Shown here in pieces: positions 24,381-33,658 of a DNA stretch of 64,000 nucleotides (position 1 is the first letter of the stretch; each line of letters starts with the position of its first letter). Origin of the DNA: an uncultured Gemmatimonadota bacterium (GTDB lineage Bacteria; Gemmatimonadota; Gemmatimonadetes; Gemmatimonadales; Gemmatimonadaceae); assembly GCA_902825965.1 (NCBI GenBank), contig CADEDA010000003.1, positions 263,457-327,456 of the forward strand. The letters run 5' to 3'. The notes under the pieces are model-generated. The model worked only from the letters and a program-made list of their open reading frames with translations. It made no database searches and was not told where the DNA came from. The position numbers and the translations under genes were made by a program.

Positions 24381-24950
24381 ATGGACTCCCTGGCCGCACA
24401 CTTCGCCGCGCCGTTGCCGACGCTCGAGACCGAGCGCCTCCTCCTCCGCGCCTTCGTCGCCGGCGACGCGGCCGCGGTGCACGACAACCTGCAGGACGAC
24501 CGGATCGCCCGGAACACGCTGACCATCCCGCATCCGTACCCGGCCGGTGCGGCCGAGGTGTTCATCGCCGGTCACGCGTCGGCGTGGACCGACGGCAAGC
24601 GGGCGACGTGGGCGGTGATCGAACGCGAGGGCGGGGCCCTCGTCGGGGCCATGGGCCTCGCCTTCAACCATGCGCACCACCGGGCCGAACTCGGCTATTG
24701 GATCGCCGTCTCGCGCTGGGGCCGCGGGTACGCCAGCGAGGCAGGCGCGCGCGTGATCCGCTTCGGCTTCGACGTGCTGCAGCTGCATCGCATCGAGGCA
24801 CACCACTATCCCGAGAACCCCTCGTCCGGCCGCGTGATGCAGAAGTTGGGCATGACGCACGAGGGGTTCCACCGCGCCGTCGTGTGGCGCAATGGAACCC
24901 CCAAGGACAACGTGAGCTACGCGATCCTGCGCAGCGACCCGCGGCCTTAG
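24381..24950 (+). CDS. GNAT N-acetyltransferase, RimJ/RimL-like
   Basis: This 189-residue acetyl-CoA-dependent transferase opens with LETERLLLRAF. It has ELGYWIAVSRWGRGYASEA as acetyl-CoA-binding motif A and IEAHHYPENPSSGRVMQKLGM as motif B. These fit the RimJ/RimL (Acetyltransf_3) type, whose members acetylate ribosomal protein N-termini, amino acids or antibiotics. The substrate cannot be assigned. It is divergent from bshB1. Its TAG stop overlaps the TAA stop of the Spy-like gene on the other strand (TTAG). Confidence 0.85.
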   Translation: MDSLAAHFAAPLPTLETERLLLRAFVAGDAAAVHDNLQDDRIARNTLTIPHPYPAGAAEVFIAGHASAWTDGKRATWAVIEREGGALVGAMGLAFNHAHHRAELGYWIAVSRWGRGYASEAGARVIRFGFDVLQLHRIEAHHYPENPSSGRVMQKLGMTHEGFHRAVVWRNGTPKDNVSYAILRSDPRP

Positions 24951-25360
24951 CGCGCCGGCGGAGCCTGCGGCGGGCGACGCCCGCCACCCTGCGGCATCGC
25001 CGCGAGGTTCTTGTCGAACTGCGTCTGCTGCTCCGGCGTGAGCACCGCGCGGATGTCGGTGTTCACCTTGGTCCGGATCGCCATCATCTTCTCACGCGTG
25101 GCCGGGTCCTGCATGCCGCCGCCCTGCATGAGCGCCTGCTGATCGGTCCGGGCCTTGGTCTGGATCGTATCGATCTTGGCCTTCTGGGCATCGGTGAGCG
25201 TGATGTCCTTGAAGAGCATCTCGTTCTGCCGAGCCTGCATCGCCGCGCGGTCCATGCCGCCGCCCTGTCCCATCCCGCCGCCACCACCACCGCCCTGCGC
25301 CGCCGCCGTCGACGCCACCAGCACCATCGCTGCCGCCGCGAGCATCCGCATCGCCTGCAT
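24947..25360 (-). CDS. Spy/CpxP-like periplasmic protein
   Basis: This 137-residue protein has a signal peptide ending STAAAQ, a methionine- and glycine-rich stretch (GGGGGGGMGQGGGMDRAAM), and two LTxxQ motifs: LTDAQ near residue 55 and LTPEQ near 107. These mark the Spy/CpxP family of periplasmic chaperones and metal or envelope-stress sensors. The methionine-rich part could bind Cu(I). The C-terminus is proline- and arginine-rich. No two-component partner is adjacent. The stop overlaps the convergent GNAT gene's stop. Confidence 0.75.
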   Translation of the reverse strand: MQAMRMLAAAAMVLVASTAAAQGGGGGGGMGQGGGMDRAAMQARQNEMLFKDITLTDAQKAKIDTIQTKARTDQQALMQGGGMQDPATREKMMAIRTKVNTDIRAVLTPEQQTQFDKNLAAMPQGGGRRPPQAPPAR

Positions 25361-25528
25361 CGTTCCTCCGAGAGGTGAACTGTACCGGGGGGACGCCCCC
25401 CCGCGGAAAACAAACGCCGACCCCCCACGATTCGTTAGGGCCCAGCGCCCGACCCCGGGGACTGCGTAATTTCCCTTACCGATCGAAAGGGCGTTCGTGC
25501 CGCCTTTTCACCCCCACCTCGGAGCAGC

Positions 25529-27259
25529 ATGACGCACGCTGGCCGGTCCTCGCGCTTCGCGGTCCTCTTGGGACTCGCGATGCTCGGACCACTGTCGCTC
25601 CACGGCCAAGGGTCGCCGGAGCGACGCGATCGCGACGAACGACGGTCCACCCGCGGCGAGATCTCCGCAGGGGACCTGCGGCTGCGCCTGCGCGCCTTCG
25701 CCCACGATTCCATGGGGGGCCGCGCCACCGGCCGCGAGGGCCACGTCCTCGCCACGCAGTACCTCGCCGACGAGCTCCGTCGCCTCGGCCTCACACCGGC
25801 CGGTGACTCGGGCAGCTACTTCCAGCACATCCCGATGGTGTGGCGGCGCTTCGGCCCGGACGGCGCTCTCACGGTCAACGGTCGGCGCTTCACGCTCGGG
25901 ACGGACTTCGCGGCGCTCGTGTCGCGCAACGGCAGCCTGCGCAGCCCCGACGCCGGCGATGCGATCTTCGGCGGCGAGCTGGGTGACACCGCCAGCCAGA
26001 TCACTGCGGCCCAGGCCGCCGGTCGCGTGGTGGTGTTGCGTCCGAGCAGCCGTCGCCTGCAACTCGGCCCCCGGAGCTTCGCGATCGAGGTCGGGTCCCG
26101 CTTCGCCGATGCCGCGGCCGTGGTCGTGCCCGTGTGGTCGGAGCTGTCGTGGAGTGCCCGTGAGGGGTTCCTGCAGCCGGTCATCCTCCGGCGCCCCGAG
26201 GTCGAGGCGGTGCTCGCCAACGGCGAGCGCAGTCGCCTCCCCGCGCCGCCCCTGCCGCCGACCTTGCTCGTGAGCGCCGAGGTGGTGGAGGCGATGCTCG
26301 GCAACCGCTCGGCGTCGCCGGGCGCCGACGGCGCCCGCGTGACCCTCGACCTCCGCTTCACCGAGACCCCCGCCGTGGCGCGCAATGTCGTGGCCACGCT
26401 GCCAGGTCGCGACCCGGCGCTGCGGGAGACCTACGTCGCCGTGCTCTCGCACACTGACCACGAGGCGCCGCGCAGCCGCGCGGTGGACCACGACTCGCTC
26501 CGTGCCATGCTCGGCCTGCGGCGCGCCCTGAGCGAGCGCTTCCAGGGCCGGGACCGTCGCGCCGCGACGGAGTTCGCGGAACTGCGCGTGGACGTGGACT
26601 CGCTGCGCGCGATCCGCCCGACGCGGGCCGATTCGATCATGAACGGGGCGGACGACAACGGCTCGGGCAGCATGGCCGCACTCGAGATCGCCGAGGCGTT
26701 CGCCGGCGCCGCGGAGCGTCCGCGCCGCTCGCTGCTGTTCGTGTGGCACGCGGCCGAGGAACTGGGACTCGTCGGGGCGAACTGGTACACCGAGCATCCC
26801 ACCGTGCCGCGCGACTCGATCGTCGGCGCGTTCAATCTCGACATGGTGGGTCGCGGCCACGACGGGGACATCGCGCGCGGCGGTCCCGAATACCTGCAGG
26901 TGATCGGGGCGCGCCGGCTCTCGCGCGAGTTCGGCGGCATCCTCGACGACGCCAACGCCGCGCGGCGGAATCCGTTCCGGTTCGACCTGCGGTTCGACGA
27001 ACCCGGCCATCCGCTCGCCCTCTGGTGCCGCTCCGACCACGCGATGTACGCGCGGTACGGCATCCCGGTCGCGTTCCTCACGACCGGGCTGCACGCGGAC
27101 TACCACCAGGTGACGGACGAAGCGCAGTACATCGACTACCGCAAGCTCAGCGCGGTCGCGAGCCTCGTCCGCGATGCGGTCCGCGTCCTCGCGGACCGCG
27201 AGGCGCGTCCCCGGATCGACCGGCCGCGCCCAGACCCGCAGGGGCGCTGCCGGCAGTAG
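25529..27259 (+). CDS. Secreted M28-family metallopeptidase
   Basis: This 576-residue exported zinc peptidase has a signal (FAVLLGLAMLGPLSLHGQ). Catalytic motifs are SHTDHEAP, NGADDNGSG, HAAEELGLVG, NLDMVGRG and LHADYHQVTDE, all in M28 order. A protease-associated-like region occupies residues 120-270. It is a paralogue of the M28 peptidase at 20271-22163. GGAG lies 5 nt before the ATG, and a TAATTT box about 60 nt upstream is a possible promoter. The last 113 bases overlap the 3' end of the convergent helicase gene. Confidence 0.9.
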   Translation: MTHAGRSSRFAVLLGLAMLGPLSLHGQGSPERRDRDERRSTRGEISAGDLRLRLRAFAHDSMGGRATGREGHVLATQYLADELRRLGLTPAGDSGSYFQHIPMVWRRFGPDGALTVNGRRFTLGTDFAALVSRNGSLRSPDAGDAIFGGELGDTASQITAAQAAGRVVVLRPSSRRLQLGPRSFAIEVGSRFADAAAVVVPVWSELSWSAREGFLQPVILRRPEVEAVLANGERSRLPAPPLPPTLLVSAEVVEAMLGNRSASPGADGARVTLDLRFTETPAVARNVVATLPGRDPALRETYVAVLSHTDHEAPRSRAVDHDSLRAMLGLRRALSERFQGRDRRAATEFAELRVDVDSLRAIRPTRADSIMNGADDNGSGSMAALEIAEAFAGAAERPRRSLLFVWHAAEELGLVGANWYTEHPTVPRDSIVGAFNLDMVGRGHDGDIARGGPEYLQVIGARRLSREFGGILDDANAARRNPFRFDLRFDEPGHPLALWCRSDHAMYARYGIPVAFLTTGLHADYHQVTDEAQYIDYRKLSAVASLVRDAVRVLADREARPRIDRPRPDPQGRCRQ

Positions 27260-28610
27260 CGCCGCCGCTTGGACGGCCGCCCGCGCCGGCACTGCCGCCG
27301 CGCCCGCCGGTGTGGGCGCCCGAGGGTCCGCTGCCTGCGGCACCGCGCGAGGCTTCGCGCTTGAGGTGCTGCTCCCGCCGCTCGAGCTTGGCCTTCGCGC
27401 GGGCCCGGTCCTCCGCCTTGCGCGCGCGGATCGCGGCGATGCGCTCGGCGATGGGCACTTCGAACCGCTCGATCGGGCGGTGCGCGTAGTCGAATCCCGT
27501 GAGCGTGCGGCGAGTCAGCTTCCGCCCGATCGCCTTCTCGATCTGCCGCAGGTCGTTCTCCTCCTCCGGCGACACCAGCGTGAACGCCTCACCGGTCGCC
27601 TCGGCCCGCGCCGTCCGTCCCACGCGGTGGATGTAGTCCTCCGGCAGGTGCGGTACGTCGAAGTTCACCACGTGCTCCAGCGCCTCCACGTCGATGCCGC
27701 GCGCGACGATGTCCGTCGCGACGAGCACGCGGACCTTGCCGCCCTTGAAGTCGGCCAGGGCCTCCGTGCGCTGGTTCTGGCTCCGGTTCCCGTGGATCCG
27801 CGCGTTGGGGATGCCGGCGTGCGTCAGCACCTCGGCGAGGCGATTGGCGCGATGCTTGGTGCGCGTGAAGCAGATCACGTTGCCGATCACGTCCTGGCGG
27901 AGCAGGGCGATGAAGAGGTCGGCCTTGAGCTCCTCCTTCACCGGCCACAGCGCCTGCTCGATCCCCGTCGCCGGCTGCGCGACGCGCTCCACGTTGATGC
28001 GCGCCGGCTGGTGCAGCATCTCGCGCGAGAGCTCGACGATCGGGCGGGGCATCGTCGCGCTGAAGAACAGTGTCTGCCGCTTGGCGGGCAGGTGCGCCAG
28101 CACGCGCTTGATGTCCGGCAGGAAGCCCATGTCGAGCATGCGGTCCGCTTCGTCGAGGATCAGCACCTCGAGTGCGCTGAAGTCGACGTAGCGCGCCGGC
28201 TGCCGCAGGTGGTCGAGCAGGCGTCCGGGCGTCGCGACGATCACATCGGTCCGGTTGCGGAACGCCGCCTCCTGCGGCCCCATGCCCACGCCGCCGAAGA
28301 TCGCGGCGCCGCGCAGCGGGGTGTGCTTCGCGAGGTTCTGCAGGTCCGCGAGCACCTGCGCGGCGAGTTCGCGCGTCGGCGCCAGCACGAGGGCGCGCGT
28401 CGCGCGCTTGGGCGACCGGAGCAGGCGATGGAGCGTGGGGAGCAGGAACCCGGCGGTCTTGCCGCTGCCTGTCATGGCGCAGGCGAGCAGGTCGTGGCCG
28501 TCGCGCGCCGCCGGGATGGCGTCACGCTGGATGTCGGTCGGCTTGGGCCAGCCGAGGTCGTGGACCGCGCGCAAGAGCGCCGGGTCCAGCCCGAGGGAAT
28601 CGAAGGTCAT
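27147..28610 (-). CDS. DEAD-box RNA helicase, RhlE-like
   Basis: This 487-residue ATP-dependent RNA helicase shows the Q motif (KPTDIQRDAIP), Walker A AMTGSGKT, PTRELA, TPGRLLDHL, DEAD (LILDEADRML), SAT, the second RecA domain with HGNRSQNQR, VATDIVARGIDV, and HRVGRTAR. From about residue 400 it becomes basic, then glycine/arginine-rich (GPRGRGPHRGRGSRPR), a typical RNA-binding tail of RhlE/CsdA-like enzymes in ribosome assembly or cold adaptation. The ATG at 28610 matches family starts (MTFDSLGL); a GTG 24 bases earlier is possible. The tail-coding DNA is antisense to the end of the M28 gene. Confidence 0.92.
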   Translation of the reverse strand: MTFDSLGLDPALLRAVHDLGWPKPTDIQRDAIPAARDGHDLLACAMTGSGKTAGFLLPTLHRLLRSPKRATRALVLAPTRELAAQVLADLQNLAKHTPLRGAAIFGGVGMGPQEAAFRNRTDVIVATPGRLLDHLRQPARYVDFSALEVLILDEADRMLDMGFLPDIKRVLAHLPAKRQTLFFSATMPRPIVELSREMLHQPARINVERVAQPATGIEQALWPVKEELKADLFIALLRQDVIGNVICFTRTKHRANRLAEVLTHAGIPNARIHGNRSQNQRTEALADFKGGKVRVLVATDIVARGIDVEALEHVVNFDVPHLPEDYIHRVGRTARAEATGEAFTLVSPEEENDLRQIEKAIGRKLTRRTLTGFDYAHRPIERFEVPIAERIAAIRARKAEDRARAKAKLERREQHLKREASRGAAGSGPSGAHTGGRGGSAGAGGRPSGGATAGSAPAGLGAAGRSGDAPRGPRGRGPHRGRGSRPR

Positions 28611-28769
28611 CGGAGAGGTGGAGGGATGCGCCACACGAGCCGAGGACCGACGGCACGCCCGGGCGCTGGAGACGCGTTGCGCGAAAGCTAGTCACGCCCC
28701 CATGCTCCACACAGTGCCGCCGCGAGATTCGTGCGTCGCGCTGCCCGTCCACCCTCCGCCATCCCGCCC

Positions 28770-29402
28770 ATGACCACGCCCCGTCGCTCCTTCCTCGGTC
28801 GCCTCGCCGCACTGCTCGCGGTGGGAACGGTGCCGTCCACCGCGTTCGCCACCCCATCGGGCGCCACCACGCGCCCCGCGACCTGGCCGGACGAACGCTG
28901 GCTCGAAGCGGCGGCCAACGGCGAACACCGCATCTTCGTCGAGACCGGCACGCTCACCGACGCCATCGGGCTCCGCCGGACCGTGAACTACCTCGATGCG
29001 ATGAAGAACGACTACCAGGTGCCGGAGTCGCGCCTCGGGGTGGTCGTCGGCGTCCATGGCGCGGCGGTGGCCATCGCGCTGAACGACGCCATGTGGGCCA
29101 AGCACCGGCTGGGCGAGCGCGGCGGGCTCAAGGGCGCCACCGGCGCCGCGCCCACGGCGAATCCGTTCCGCAGCGGCGCGGGCTCGGTGGAAGCCCTCGC
29201 GGCACGCGGCGTGCACCTGCTGGCGTGCAACAACTCGCTGCGGCGGCTGTCCCGCGAACTCGCCGGCAGCGGCGGCGACGCGAACGCGGTCCACGCCGAA
29301 CTCACGGCCAACGTGCAGGCCCCGTTCCTCGTGGTGCCGGCCATGATCGTCGCCGTCGGGCGTGCGCAGGAGCGCAACATCCCGGTGACCATGGTCGCCT
29401 GA
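28770..29402 (+). CDS. Tat-exported DsrE-like protein
   Basis: This 210-residue protein has a twin-arginine signal (RRSFLGRLAALLAVG, cut near TAFA). The mature part has a DsrE/F-like layout: HRIFVETGTLTDA, VVVGVHGAAVAIALND, a conserved single cysteine in GVHLLACNNSL, and VPAMIVAVGRAQE at the end. DsrE-like proteins relay sulfur or bind persulfides. A periplasmic form suggests handling of a folded, cofactor- or persulfide-bearing protein, but no sulfur-oxidation genes are nearby. The ATG chosen gives a normal Tat n-region. It is divergent from the helicase and convergent with the last permease gene. Confidence 0.7.
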   Translation: MTTPRRSFLGRLAALLAVGTVPSTAFATPSGATTRPATWPDERWLEAAANGEHRIFVETGTLTDAIGLRRTVNYLDAMKNDYQVPESRLGVVVGVHGAAVAIALNDAMWAKHRLGERGGLKGATGAAPTANPFRSGAGSVEALAARGVHLLACNNSLRRLSRELAGSGGDANAVHAELTANVQAPFLVVPAMIVAVGRAQERNIPVTMVA

Positions 29403-29411
29403 GCGCGCACC

Positions 29412-30662
29412 TCACTCGTGCCGCAGCGCCTCGATGGGGTCGAGGCGCGCGGCGCGTTGCGCGGGGAGCACCCCGAACACCACGCCGATCGCGACGGAGA
29501 CCACCACCGCGATCGCGGTCAGGCCCAGCGGCGGCGTGGCATCGATGTCCAGCGCCAGCGTCAGCAGTTGCCCCGCGCCCAGGCCCACGACGATCCCGAT
29601 CACGCCGCCGATGCCGGTGAGCGTGGACGCCTCGATGAGGAACTGCACGAGGATGTCCCCGCGCGTCGCGCCCAGCGCCTTGCGCACGCCGATCTCGCGG
29701 GTGCGGTCCGTCACCGAGACCATCATGATGGCCATGACGCCGATCCCGCCGACCAGCAGGGCCACCGACGCGAGCACGATCATCACCACGAAGAACACGC
29801 CGGTCAGCTGGTTGAACACGTCGAGGATCTGGTCCGAGGTGACCAGGTCGAACGAATTCCGCTGCGACGGCCGCAACCGGCGATGCTCGCGGAGGGCGAC
29901 GGTCACCGCCTCCTGCGCGACCTCCACGGTGATCCCGTCGCGGGGCTTCACGGGGATCCAGAGTGCGTTGGTGCGGTCGATCCGGAACTGCGTATCCAGC
30001 ATCCGGTACGGCACGATCGCCCCGGTCTCGGAGCCCTGCGGCGCGAAGATGTTCTCCGGCGGCTGGTAGAGCCCGATCACCTCGGTGGGCCGTCCACCCA
30101 CACTCACGGTCTTGCCGATGGGGTTGATGCGGCCGAACAGCCGCCGTGCCAGCGCCTCCTGGATCACCACCACGTTCGTGCCGCCGGTCAGCTCGCTGCG
30201 CGTGAACCAGCGCCCCTCCACGAGTTCGCCGCCCTGCACCTCGATGAAGCCGGCATCCGCCCCGAAGATCGCCGTGGGTTGCGAGCGCTCGCCCTCGTAG
30301 GAGATGCGGCCGAGCACCTGCGCCCAGATCGCGGCGTACTTCACCTCGGGCAGCCGCCGCACCACGTCGGCCTCCTCCGGTGTGAGGTCGGGCCGGATCC
30401 GCACGTAGGCCGGCGGGTTGTCGGGGTTGATCGGCGAGCTCGAGTAGACCTTCAGCACGTAGAACGTCGTCGGCCCCGCGATCTCGACCGTGCGGATGAT
30501 CTGCGCCCGCAGGCCCTCCACCAGCGACGCCATGGTCATCACCGTGGCCACGCCGATCACCACGCCGAGGATGGTCAACGCCGAGCGCAGCTTCGCCACG
30601 CGCAGCGTCTCCATGGCGATGCCCAGGTTCTCCCGGTACTGCTCGAAGACGCCGAGGCGCAT
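29412..30662 (-). CDS. MacB/FtsX-type ABC permease, B-type, pair 1
   Basis: This 416-residue inner-membrane permease subunit has one helix at residues 20-45, a large periplasmic MacB-PCD-like domain, and three C-terminal helices. Between them lies DRTREIGVRKALGATRGDI, the coupling-helix signature that contacts the ATPase. The end LDPIEALRHE is shared with the two other B-type copies. It carries no nucleotide-binding domain, so it must use a separate ATPase. It starts 2 bp after the A-type partner's stop, suggesting an obligate heterodimer. Pair 1 is the most diverged of the three and lies downstream of an opposite-strand gene. Confidence 0.9.
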   Translation of the reverse strand: MRLGVFEQYRENLGIAMETLRVAKLRSALTILGVVIGVATVMTMASLVEGLRAQIIRTVEIAGPTTFYVLKVYSSSPINPDNPPAYVRIRPDLTPEEADVVRRLPEVKYAAIWAQVLGRISYEGERSQPTAIFGADAGFIEVQGGELVEGRWFTRSELTGGTNVVVIQEALARRLFGRINPIGKTVSVGGRPTEVIGLYQPPENIFAPQGSETGAIVPYRMLDTQFRIDRTNALWIPVKPRDGITVEVAQEAVTVALREHRRLRPSQRNSFDLVTSDQILDVFNQLTGVFFVVMIVLASVALLVGGIGVMAIMMVSVTDRTREIGVRKALGATRGDILVQFLIEASTLTGIGGVIGIVVGLGAGQLLTLALDIDATPPLGLTAIAVVVSVAIGVVFGVLPAQRAARLDPIEALRHE

Positions 30663-30664
30663 GC

Positions 30665-31906
30665 TCACTCCGCGCGCATCGCGGTGATCGGGTCCAGCCG
30701 GGCGGCCCGACGGGCGGGGTACACGCCGAACAGCACGCCGATGCCGGCGCCGAGCGCCAGCGCCACCGCGACGGACCACCACGTGATGCGCGCGGGCAGC
30801 GGCGACACCACCGAGATCACGAACGCGAACGCCCAGCCGGCCAGTACCCCGATCAGGCCGCCGAGGGCCGAGAGGGCGACGGTCTCCACCAGGAACTGCC
30901 GTTCGATGTCGCGCGCGCGGGCCCCGACCGCCTTCCGGATGCCGATCTCGCGCGTGCGCTCGTTCACGGCCATCAGCATGATGTTCATGATGACGATGCC
31001 GCCCACCACCACGCCGATCGCCACCACCGCGGGGATCACGGCGAACAGCACGGCCGTCAGCTGCTTCCAGAAGTCCACCAGCGCGTCCGCGGTCTCCACC
31101 GAGAAGTCGTTCTCGTCGCTCGGGCGCAGGCGATGGGCGACGCGCATCGCCTCCTCGGCCCGCGCCATGGCGGGGGCGACCTCCGCGGCCTCCCGCATCT
31201 TCACCGAGATGGTCGTCGTCAGGCGTCGGCCGTAACGCATCTCGAAGCGTGAGATCGGGATCAAGGAGAAGGTGTCGAACGACTGCCCGAGCACGCGGCC
31301 CTTCGGGGCCGTCACCCCGACCACCGTGAACCGCTCCCCGGCCAGCCGGATCTCCTGTCCGATCGGGTCCACCGTCTCGAACAGCTTCTCGGCGATCTCC
31401 GCGCCGAGCACCACCACTGGCATCCGCTGCGAGACGTCCACCGCGTTGAGCGCCCGCCCCTTGGCGATGCGGTAGTCCTGCACCACCTGGAACTCGGGCG
31501 TGATGCCGAACACCAGCACGCTGCCCACGGAACGGCCGCGCCAGAAGACGTCGGTCGAGGGGGTCGGCCAGCCGGACTGCATGGAGATGGCGTCGGCCTC
31601 GGGCAGCGCCGCCCGCACGGCCTCGACGTCGCGCTGGGTGATCCGCGGCCGCCGCTGGACGCGCAGCCAGGCCTCGTCGTCGAAGAAGCCGATCTGCAGC
31701 GGCGTGCGGCGCACCTGGAAGGCGTTGGCCCCGACCACCGCGCCCGCGATGTTCTCGCGGACGTAGGCGTTCATCCCCTGGATGATCGCGACCACGGCCA
31801 CGAGGAAGGCCACCGAGACCATGATGCCGAGCAGCGTGAAGAAGCTCCGCAGCGGGTTCCCGCGGATCTGCCCGAACGCGATGCGCAGCACGTCGCCGAA
31901 ACGCAT
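30665..31906 (-). CDS. MacB/FtsX-type ABC permease, A-type, pair 1
   Basis: This 413-residue partner of the previous gene opens with RGNPLRSFFTLLGIMVSVAFL as the first membrane segment. A periplasmic domain of about 230 residues follows, then three helices with NERTREIGIRKAVGARARDI as coupling motif. It ends LDPITAMRAE, close to LDPIAALRxE of the other A-type copies. The ATG is 6 nt downstream of a TAGGTT box. With the gene at 32000-32380 pointing the other way, this pair probably has its own promoter and is not simply the operon's tail. Confidence 0.9.
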   Translation of the reverse strand: MRFGDVLRIAFGQIRGNPLRSFFTLLGIMVSVAFLVAVVAIIQGMNAYVRENIAGAVVGANAFQVRRTPLQIGFFDDEAWLRVQRRPRITQRDVEAVRAALPEADAISMQSGWPTPSTDVFWRGRSVGSVLVFGITPEFQVVQDYRIAKGRALNAVDVSQRMPVVVLGAEIAEKLFETVDPIGQEIRLAGERFTVVGVTAPKGRVLGQSFDTFSLIPISRFEMRYGRRLTTTISVKMREAAEVAPAMARAEEAMRVAHRLRPSDENDFSVETADALVDFWKQLTAVLFAVIPAVVAIGVVVGGIVIMNIMLMAVNERTREIGIRKAVGARARDIERQFLVETVALSALGGLIGVLAGWAFAFVISVVSPLPARITWWSVAVALALGAGIGVLFGVYPARRAARLDPITAMRAE

Positions 31907-31912
31907 GCCCGG

Positions 31913-31918
31913 AACCTA
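31913..31918 (-). promoter_or_regulatory. Candidate leaderless -10 box for permease pair 1
   Basis: The minus strand reads TAGGTT, six bases (CCGGGC), then the ATG of the A-type permease. It is the same spacing as at several other genes here and supports a separate transcript for this pair. Confidence 0.5.
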
Positions 31919-31999
31919 GCGGCTTGTCCGGGCGCTTGCGGAATCACGGGGGACGGTTGGATGTTCTCCCGTCGACCGACGCCTCGCGGAGACTCCACC

Positions 32000-32380
32000 A
32001 TGCCCGTCAGCTGTGTGCTGGACCCGGAGCAGCGTGTGGTGCACGCGACCTTCGCCCTGCCGCTCACGCGCCGGGAGGTGGCGGAGTTCCAGGACGCGCT
32101 GCGGGCCGACCCGCGCTTCGACCCGTCGTTCCAGAGCCTGTGTACGGTCACGGGGAGCGTGCGGGACGGCCTGCTCAGCCCGTACGACCTGCGCGTCCTG
32201 CTCGCGCAGTGCCCCTACGGTCCGTCCTCGCGGCACGCGATCGTGGTGACCCACCCGGTGGTCTACGGGCTGCTCCGCATCCTCGATGCGTTCGCGAACG
32301 GCGCGGTGGGCGAGTTCGGCCTGCATCGCGACCGGGCTTCGGCGCTGCGCTGGCTGGGCGGGGCGACCGCGCCGCCCTGA
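32000..32380 (+). CDS. Small SpoIIAA/STAS-like protein inside the permease cluster
   Basis: This 126-residue soluble protein of unknown function has strands at VVHATFALPLTRREVAEF and SRHAIVVTHPVVYGLLR, and ends FGLHRDRASALRWL. The pattern parallels the protein at 14478-14846, so both probably share one fold. A GGAG Shine-Dalgarno sequence lies 8 nt before the ATG. It is the only plus-strand gene in a 12-kb minus-strand cluster, between permease pairs 1 and 2, and its stop is 6 bp from the convergent B-type permease stop. It could be an insertion into the operon, or a modulator of the transporter. Confidence 0.65.
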   Translation: MPVSCVLDPEQRVVHATFALPLTRREVAEFQDALRADPRFDPSFQSLCTVTGSVRDGLLSPYDLRVLLAQCPYGPSSRHAIVVTHPVVYGLLRILDAFANGAVGEFGLHRDRASALRWLGGATAPP

Positions 32381-32386
32381 GCGGCC

Positions 32387-33654
<1,268 letters not shown>

Positions 33655-33658
<4 letters not shown>

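Noticed and set aside
25387..25402. GGGGGG-ACG-CCCCCCC hairpin upstream of the Spy-like gene
   Set aside because: It is a short G/C homopolymer stem with no T-run, and it could be chance; no role can be argued from the position.
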